Source: Acanthopleura granulata (taxonomy: Eukaryota > Mollusca > Polyplacophora > Chitonida > Chitonidae). Taken from it: a DNA stretch of 64,000 nt. How positions within the stretch are numbered: the first letter of the stretch is position 1; each line of letters starts with the position of its first letter. The DNA lies in contig JABBOT010000014.1 in NCBI GenBank assembly GCA_016165875.1, positions 9,843,489 to 9,907,488 on the forward strand, in the 5' to 3' direction. Below the pieces are notes generated by a model that did not search any database, was not told the DNA's origin, and worked only from the letters and a program-made list of their open reading frames with translations. The translations under genes were made by a program, and so were the position numbers. Shown here in pieces: positions 57,334-64,000 of this stretch.

Positions 57334-58833
57334 AAAACAGACACATGTCCCGCGGTTGTTAACCATTTCAAATAATGATTTCCCAAAAGAATCGCAAAGA
57401 GACTTGATTACAAAAGCGTTACATAGCATGGTAATAGCCTTAGACAACCTTAAGGGGGAACAACTCAAAAGTGTGTTGGTCCAATACGTACATTGTGTTG
57501 CCCCAATCTTGAACATCATTGTACAAACACAGAACTTTCTATACAGTCGAATCAACTGGATTCTCGATAGCCGATAACATGGCCCTCGGATAGGAATCAT
57601 CAGTATTTGTGGAACAACTGTGATGTGTCGGTAGAAATCTTTCTGATAATCCCCGTCTCTTTTAATTCTAAAGGAAATCGAGTTAGTAAGATTGCTCCTA
57701 AATCAATCTTCACAATGCCCGTCAGAAGATCTCGAACTGAAGCAGCTCAAGACGTCCTGAACAGGAGAAACAAATCTGTCTCAGTTTCATTGTATGTAGT
57801 TCTTTTTCTTTGTTTAAGGTCTTTGTTGCTTCACGGTACTGACACTTATAAATATATTTACACCCACAGGCTTTGTGCGCGTGCACAAGCATCGGCGTTG
57901 AACTTGTATCTGTTGTCTTTTTTGATACAATAGATTGTTTTTCAAATTCACAATCATAGCACAAAGATATGGGCTGTGTCTCTACAAATAGACGTGATGG
58001 AATAAACAGAATTTTCAAAATACTGTTATTATCTGAGCCAAAGTGTCTGGTAAAGTGTGTGTGGCTAAATTGACATGGCTAAAAGAAAAAATAAACACGT
58101 TTCACAATTAAAGCCAGCAAACTTGAATTTAATATACAACACGCAATTATTTACTAGAACTAGAGATATGTCATCCGAACCTACCTGAACGTATGCGTCA
58201 TCAATTATTAGAAAACACCATTACATTGCGCTGAGAGCCTCTATTTCACTGGCTACTCATTTGCCAAAGATCACTCAATGCTTTTGTTTACACCCTGCTA
58301 TAGGTGTTTATATTTTATCCTATCATTAAGCATCTGGCACCACAAGCCGAGGAAAACTCTGACACCACATCTCTGCTGATTGTTTACAGGCTGTTTCAAA
58401 CTTGAAATAACGCATTCGCTTGCTCGGCTAGACAACGCCTGCCTGGCGGTCTCAGTAGACACAGACCTGTGGTCTCTACGGATGGCTGGTTAGTAGGTAT
58501 CGCGTATTTCGTAACAAATGTTTCACGGGGTCATTCCGGGCAGATACATTACTGACTGAGTTCCATGCATTGACAAGGAACCTGTGTTATCTCTCAAACA
58601 CCGGGGCGCCGTGACTGGATTAGCTTCCATAAATTGTCATCAGATTTCCTCATCTGTGCATGCGGATTGCTATAAGGACCAAAGCTCGCATTCATTTGCT
58701 TTCAGTGGATCGAGAGTCTAGGTTACCTTTCAAATATCCTAGGACTCAAATACAGATCATCTCTACTATCCGAACAATAAACATTCTGTGTGCAGTACGT
58801 ATTGCTACGTGTGCATCAATATGTTCCTCGATA
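57334..58833. other. No gene confirmed; two exon-like pieces
   Basis: At about 57390-57577 a plus frame encodes a helix-like stretch (SQRDLITKALHSMVIAL and onward). At 57672 an acceptor-like CTCTTTTAATTCTAAAG precedes another protein-like frame (EIELVRLLLNQSS, SEDLELKQLKTS) that stops near 57750. No good donor joins them. The remaining sequence to 58833 shows nothing recognisable. Confidence 0.3.
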
Positions 58834-59411
58834 TACAGGGTGGTCCATAAAAAACGACCTATTTTGTATTTCCTCTGGAAAATGTTTCTAATGATATTTC
58901 TCCAGAAGTTTCAGGGGTTATATAGTAGAGATCCATAGTAGAGCCATTCTTGCGATACCCCCATGGATGTGAACAGATGGTATACGACACAGCAGCTGAT
59001 AAAAATCATTGAGGCCTACTTTGCAACAAAATCTGTGGTTCAGACGAAAAGGCAGGATGTAAAAGATTTTGAGAGGGGGGCATGTGCCAATCAGATGCAC
59101 TATTGAACGTCTGATTGCCAAGTTTCAGGAGACTGGGAGTGTTGAAAACAAGAATATGGGTCACAGAGGCCGACCATTGTCAGCTTGTACTGCGGACAGG
59201 ACTGCGTCTGCGAGTCTTTGCGTCTGAACCACTGATTTTGTTGCAAAGTAGGCCTCAACGATTTTTATCCGCTGCTGTGTCGTTATACTTTCTGTTCACA
59301 TCCATGGGGGTATCACAAGAATTGTCTGACTCTATAACTTCTGGAGAAATATCATTAGAAACATTTTCCAGAGGAAATAAATAACAGGTCATTTTTATGA
59401 ACCACCCTGTA
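58834..59411. mobile_element. Inverted-duplication element from a mariner/Tc1-like transposon
   Basis: A TA dinucleotide at 58834-58835 and 59410-59411 borders CAGGGTGGTCCATAAAAAAC on the left and its complement on the right, as expected for IS630-Tc1-mariner insertion. The left arm 58836-59046 (211 bases) and right arm 59221-59409 (189 bases) are inverted copies through their full length, well beyond normal terminal repeats, and share TTTCCTCTGGAAAATGTTTC, TGATATTTCTCCAGAAGTT and CCCCCATGGATGTGAACAGA. The 174-base spacer continues the transposase reading of the left arm. The structure suggests two inverted 5' ends fused, with loss of the 3' end of the parental element. Confidence 0.9.
58963..59227 (+). 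pseudogene. Transposase N-terminal helix-turn-helix fragment, broken
   Basis: From the ATG at 58963 the frame reads MDVNRWYTTQQLIKIIEAYF and onward to a stop at about 59105. One base out of frame, the reading continues as ERLIAKFQETGSVENK then GHRGRP. Helix-turn-helix followed by KFxETGSVxNKxxxGRP is characteristic of N-terminal DNA-binding domains in mariner/Tc1-type and DUF4817-type transposases. The catalytic DDE/DDD domain is absent, replaced by the inverted copy of the 5' end. It cannot encode an active enzyme. A second start-region copy lies reversed in the right arm. Confidence 0.8.
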
Positions 59412-59769
59412 CACTGTATGTAATACACTTTTTGCATATTTTTTTCTAAAGCCGTGCTTGTCCACAGCAGTGCTCACTAGGGCATTGCATGTAGATGTAC
59501 CTTCAAAGCACCATCTTAGACACTGACAAAGATGGCTGCCCATGACGTACTGCGTGACAGATGGCTCGTAGGGGCAAGCTGACAGAGATGGATGTCTCAG
59601 TCTTGACCGCCGGCTAAATAGTCTACTTAATAGCGATTATCTACCGACCACTTCTTGAGAAAGGAATGCTGACTGTGAATCTTAACTATTTAAGTAAATT
59701 ATTTACTAGCTAGTTCCGCAAATGAGTATATGATGGATTTAAAAGTCACAGTAATGGGAGGTTTCCTGT
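59412..59769. other. Nothing recognised
   Basis: Spacer between two miniature DNA elements. No gene. Confidence 0.4.
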
Positions 59770-59939
59770 CCTCTACAAAGGGAAGCAAATCTTGCAACTC
59801 TCACAGAACAGCAGTGCCCTCTATTTTGTCAGTTTCGCTTATTCTTGATCACTTGTCCTGTTACTGAAATTATTAGTACTGTTATTCCAGCAGGAAGAGA
59901 GCACTGCTAAATTGTAAGATTTGCTTCCCTTCGTGGAGG
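59770..59939. mobile_element. 170-bp miniature inverted-repeat element
   Basis: Left end CCTCTACAAAGGGAAGCAAA...TCTTGCA (59770 onward) is the inverted complement of the right end ...TAAGATTTGCTTCCCTTCGT..GGAGG (to 59939). The match extends inward through CAGCAGTGCCCTCT / AGAGCACTGCT, about 42-50 bases per arm. The interior has no coding capacity. A single end of the same family is at 61636. No target-site duplication was evident, so the superfamily is not assigned. Confidence 0.85.
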
Positions 59940-60304
59940 CCACTGCTACCCCATTTCACATCTTATTGATGACGGTCGTAAATCATGTGGTCGCAGAACT
60001 CGTAAAGGAGAAGAAAACATAAAAATGACTCAACAGTCAGATGAAAGAGTGTGAAAATTTATATGCATATATTGTCCTTAATATTAATTTTGGTTTTCTC
60101 TTTCAGCAGAAAATATTATTTGAGAACATTTTTGTATAGTGACTGTTTGGGACCACATCTCGTATGTGTATATCCTTGGCATAATTATGTTCCCAATAAG
60201 GATGATATGCATGTCTGATCAAGGTTAATTAGTTGTTTATATTCAAACATAAGAATTTAATCTGAATTATGATAATATATATAAATACAATAAAGCTATA
60301 AATA
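59940..60304. other. Nothing recognised
   Basis: AT-rich unique-looking sequence between mobile elements. Confidence 0.4.
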
Positions 60305-60400
60305 CTACGCGGTTTCCTCCCTCCATAATGCTGGTCACCGTGGCATCAGTGAAATATTTTTGAATACGGCGTAAAACACCAATCAAATAAATAAAAAAAT
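60305..60400 (+). mobile_element. 5'-truncated SINE, plus strand
   Basis: ACGCGGTTTCCTCCCTCCAT, AATGCTGGTCACCGTGGC, GTGAAATATTTTTGAATACG and GCGTAAAACACCAATCAAAT with an AAATAAAAAAATAAATG tail give the 3' part of the common SINE. It is the partner of the copy at 10370-10490, with shared downstream flank. A 139-codon minus frame across it is not a gene. Confidence 0.88.
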
Positions 60401-60700
60401 AAATGAAAATATAAATGTGATCAAAATCCAGGTTGGACACATTTGTGAGATGAAAAGACGACATTATAGGGCAAATATATCTGTTAAGCATGTGTAACAT
60501 CGTCACTTCTAACATTATTACACAAAGACAATATAAACCACAGGCGGGCCCAACTAACCGCCATACAAAAATATTTTCAAATACTCTTTTCTCCTGAAAG
60601 AGAAAAATCAAAGAAAATATTAAAGACTTTATCTGCAAAAAAATTTTGCATCTGATTTTGGCATCTTTTGTATGTTTTCTTCTCATTTAAATACTTCATT
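60401..60700 (+). repeat. Segment shared with 10491-10780
   Basis: After the SINE tail, ACAAAGACAATATAAACCAC, GGGCCCAACTAACCGCCAT, AAAATATTTTCAAATACTCT, TTTCTCCTGAAAGAGAAAAA, TTTATCTGCAAA and TTGGCATCTTTTGTATG match the corresponding flank of the earlier SINE in order. The likely explanation is duplication of a block that already contained the SINE. Confidence 0.75.
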
Positions 60701-61635
60701 GTTATAAATGACGAGGCGAACATCAACTCCTATGTCAGGTGCAATGCAAGGCGCGTTTGCAATGTGACCACATTAATATAAGTCTTTAAAAATCATTGAC
60801 TGGTTGATTCCGGAAGTTAATGAGTCAATAGTTAATTTTGCGGAATGAAAGTCGCCATTATTCCTCGAGTAACTTTGGTAAAAGGGTTAAACGCGTGGCA
60901 ATAAAGGCTGTTCAGTACCTTTCAGTGCGCTTTTTATTTTTCTTTGAAATAATCTTACGATCCATAATTTAAGAACTTGCCCCATGTGTAATGCTATACT
61001 GTTTGCTAGAAAAAAATACACCAACAAAGCCCATACGCCTTCTTAAGCCGGAAATCAACACGCGACACACATATAAACAAAGGATTAAAAGGTTCCCAAT
61101 AGTTATTGGAAGATCGCGGTAAATACGGTGTTGTGAGACCGCCATTAAGCAGCTTTATTACGTTTCTCTGGGGATGTAGCCAGCTGCCCATAATCTTCTC
61201 AACGCCACTATTCTAATGCCTGAGCGAGCTGACACATGAGCTGGGCAAAAACAAAGACAGGATCGGAACAACGTGATGAGAAAGACCACCAGAACTAGGC
61301 ATCTCTTAACCGTGTACACATAGATATATATTTGTTCCCAATCACACCGGTTTCGTCCAGATATAGACGGAGTGACTGTATATGTGTTAGTTTGTTGTTG
61401 AATTATATATCTGCGGCTTAATTGCTGGCTTCCTCCCAGACTCCCCGGAATAATATGGTGCTTAAGACGGCACGTCCTCGGGGGTTCAGATTGATGTCTC
61501 ATCCACACATTCTCTGGCAGCCCCTAGGACACTGGTTAAACCCAGGTGGACGGTTAAGCCAACAGACGGCGACTTATGAGAGGGTCGTGGTCGTTCAAGG
61601 ATGTTTAAGACATCAAGTGTAGTTCGTACAGTAGG
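60701..61635. other. No gene recognised
   Basis: A 116-codon minus frame at 61158-61508 shows no known domain. The rest consists of short frames. Confidence 0.4.
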
Positions 61636-61670
61636 CCCTCTACAAAGGGAAGTAAATCTTACAGCTACAC
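61636..61670 (+). mobile_element. Single end of the 170-bp miniature element
   Basis: CCTCTACAAAGGGAAGTAAA then TCTTACAGC matches the terminal repeat at 59770 with few changes. The opposite end was not found nearby, so this is a solo end or the element continues in an unrelated form. Confidence 0.65.
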
Positions 61671-61924
61671 AAAAATAAACAGCCACGCCTTGGCCTACTT
61701 CAACAGCAACACCAGTGATCCCAAGGCCAACACAAATGAACATGAATAATCACGGTTGGTATTGTTTTTCAAGTACATCACTGTTTTGTGCGTTATAATA
61801 ATTACCCATCCACTTAAGTTGTGAGATCGAATCTCACTATCACTATGGCTTTAAATCAAGAGAGTTGTAAAATACCTGGCTAAGGGCCGTATAGTTTAGA
61901 CTCTGCAGTTTCATCTGCGCACGT

Positions 61925-62480
61925 GCTTATCCGGCAAACCACAACCACAAACTTACAAACATTGGTGCTTCCATACCACAACCATAACTTTGCAAATATG
62001 GGCATTTCCAAATCAGAACCATAAGATGACAAACATTGATATTTCTAAACCGCAACCAGACACTTGCAAAAATTAGTTTTGCCAAACCACACACTTACAA
62101 ACATTGGTACAGTGCTTCCAAACCACAACCACACACTTACAAACATTGGTACAGTGCTTCCAAACCACAACCACACACTTACAAACATTGGTACAGTGCT
62201 TCCAAACCACAACCACACACTTACAAACATTGGTACAGTGCTTCCAAACCACAACCACAAACTTACAAACTATGGTGCTTCCAAGCCACAACGAAGAGCT
62301 GAAAAACTCTCATACTTCCAAACCGCAACAACACACTTACTAACACTGGTACTTCCAAAGCACAACCACATACTTACAAGCTCTGGTACTTCCAAACCAC
62401 AGCCACACATTTGCAAACATTCATGGCTACTACCATATCACGGCCACTAGCTTACAAACAGATATACTTCCTCAGTCACG
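61925..62480. repeat. 42-bp minisatellite within a 36-42-bp array
   Basis: ACATTGGTACAGTGCTTCCA recurs at 62101, 62143, 62185 and 62227, exactly 42 bases apart and almost identical. On either side, shorter and more diverged units (CAAACCACAACCACAAACTT, ATTGGTGCTTCCA) extend from about 61925 to 62480. Because 42 is a multiple of three, all reading phases repeat without a shift, and long low-complexity frames appear on both strands (62036-62450). These are not genes. Confidence 0.93.
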
Positions 62481-62828
62481 AGCTATCGAACATTGGTAAT
62501 TCCAAACGTCGTCAGTACTCCCATAAGTGGAAGACACTATATACATTGCCATTACCCTCACTCCCGACCAAACTGCAATAAAGGACGACCATACAGCAGG
62601 CACAATAGGCATTGTTCATCCGATTGTTCTGAAATTCATCAAAATCGCCTCTTACAACGTTTTGTTCAGGTTGTGAAATAAGAGCTGCGATTTTCTCGGG
62701 TTTTCGTTATCATTTATGATCTGTTTTTGAAAATCGTTCATATCATGCGGGATATTTTCTTGCATTTGTGTTGTAAGTAAATAATCAGGTATTTCAATAT
62801 GTACCAGGGAGACCTCCGTGACCAAGAA
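62481..62828. other. Nothing recognised
   Basis: Spacer between the 42-bp array and a SINE. No gene. Confidence 0.4.
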
Positions 62829-63018
62829 GGCTAGCACGCTAGAGCAGCGTAATGCCCCAGGAGCCTCTCACAAATGCGATAGCTCTGAGTTCAACCTCAG
62901 CTCACGCAGGCTTCGTACTGCTGATGGCCGTAGGCCTCATCCGGGCTCTGCCTGATTTCCCCCTTCCGTAACGCTTGCCTCCGGCGTATAAGTGAAGTTT
63001 TCACTTATAAGGTCTGGT
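62829..63018 (+). mobile_element. SINE, plus strand, decayed 3' end
   Basis: GCTAGCACGCTAGAGCAGCG begins inside the tRNA-like head (A box lost). AATGCCCCAGGAGCCTCTCA, a B box GAGTTCAACCTC, CATCCGGGCTCTGCCTGATT and CCGGCGTATAAGTGAAGTTT follow in the normal order. The region before the tail is duplicated or inverted (TAAGTGAAGTTTTCACTTATA) and the AAATAAAT tail is missing. Confidence 0.82.
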
Positions 63019-63084
63019 ATTTCATCGTTATTGTATTATCTTAACTCATAAAACACGTTCAAAGATGTGTAGCGTTCCGCAGGT

Positions 63085-63213
63085 TCCGAGAGCGACTCAC
63101 GACCTCTACACTGCCAATGTAGGTTTGGATAATGCCTCCGTCTCCTCCCCCCTCGCCACGATATGGCTGAGATATTGCCGATGTGGCGTTAAGCCATAAT
63201 CATTCATTCATTC
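63085..63213 (+). mobile_element. Repeat end with (ATTC)n tail
   Basis: CACGATATGGCTGAGATATT and GCCGATGTGGCGTTAAGCCA followed by ATAATCATTCATTCATTC is a 3' end I recall as very common in gastropod and other molluscan sequences. The upstream body to about 63085 is probably the same element. No head was found. Confidence 0.6.
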
Positions 63214-64000
63214 TCCCCCTCCCCCGTAATGAACGTCATGAAAGTTCAAAAACCAGCGCATTGCTCCACTGATATTAGCGCCTGTCCATGTATCTGTTTT
63301 TAAGAACAGCCGAAGAACAGAATGCTATGTAAATATCACTTGAAACTCGAATATAGAATGTCAGACATGTCGTATGATCTACCACGCCATATCCCTCCCC
63401 GAAACTTTACCACCTAATCCGGAATTTCAGAGAATCTCCATCAACACTGCTGAACTGATGATTCTCAGAGAATGAAAACTGTACGTCAAGTTATAATTGA
63501 GCGCAGCTCTCCCGTGTATAATTCGTACTACATGTATAATATAGCCTAATATTTATTTTACAAGGGACCAACATCGAACGTCATGTAAATGGTATACGGC
63601 CCCTAAGGGATGATATTTCTTCATCTGGTACCGCGTTACAAAACCAATCTAATCTAGGCGATGGAGCATACATCACAGACAGTGACGTATGCAGTGATGC
63701 TCGATCATAAATGAAGATGAGAAGAGTTACTATGTGAACAACTTTCACTCGTAGCTAACGAGATGAGCTTATTTTCTGAAGTCATATTTCACGTTCTATG
63801 GAACAATAAAGGAACAGAAGAACAACCTTGAAAGCAATGAAACACCTATTTATTGACAATCTTTCATTCCATGGGGAATATGAACTAAAGCTTATCCTTC
63901 CCACTTGACCTATGGAAGTTTCCGTTTCTCCGTTGGAATTATGTTTACCTTATAATGCACGTATGTACTCAGAGGTCGTTCCGTCGCCTTTTCCAAGAAC
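63214..64000. other. Nothing recognised up to the right edge
   Basis: No open frame of note and no recognised repeat. Any gene here would have to continue beyond the window. Confidence 0.4.

Noticed and set aside
62036..62450. Repetitive 71-128-codon frames on both strands
   Set aside because: They are produced by a 42-bp tandem repeat and are equally open in several frames.

Overview
This window looks like gene-poor nuclear DNA from a marine lophotrochozoan, most likely a mollusc and possibly a brachiopod. The clues are repeats whose cores and tails I associate with molluscan SINEs: a tRNA-derived family ending in AAATAAAT-type tails (core phrase CAGCATTATGGTGGGAGG on the opposite strand), a second family beginning with a tRNA-like GGTCTAGTGGTTAGAG head, and a tail of the type ATGGCTGAGATATTGCCGAT plus (ATTC)n. 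No bacterial, organellar or viral organisation is visible. The species assignment is inference from remembered repeat families; no search was run.

No complete protein-coding gene can be supported. The longest open frames are under 200 codons, AT-rich or lying on repeats, and none shows a recognisable domain except one decayed transposase N-terminus (58963-59227). A few short stretches look exon-like (best: 44823-44944 on the minus strand, with plausible splice sites). The window is therefore intergenic or deep intronic.

Layout. 0-10 kb: a 33-bp minisatellite at the left edge, a 36-bp minisatellite with a 222-bp higher-order period (3.6-4.4 kb), a cluster of four minus-strand SINEs (4.8-6.2 kb), a second SINE type (6.6-6.9 kb), then AT-rich DNA. 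10-33 kb: scattered SINEs, 50-bp and 76-bp minisatellites, and several pairs of old dispersed repeats. 33.9-41.9 kb: a direct tandem duplication of an approximately 4-kb repeat unit, the two copies having different later insertions or expansions. 42-53 kb: more SINEs, a 112-bp array, a (GA)n tract, and a perfect-TSD SINE at 51.8-52.05 kb. 53-64 kb: three kinds of palindromic or TIR miniature DNA elements, including a foldback element made from the 5' end of a mariner/Tc1-like transposon, a 42-bp array at 62 kb, and SINE ends at the right edge.

The picture is a territory shaped by non-autonomous elements. I saw no reverse transcriptase, integrase or intact transposase, so everything mobile here would have depended on enzymes supplied from elsewhere. 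The most unusual items are the higher-order minisatellite, the 4-kb tandem duplication with its copy-specific additions, the inverted-duplication transposon, and the SINE-plus-flank segment present at both 10.4 and 60.3 kb.
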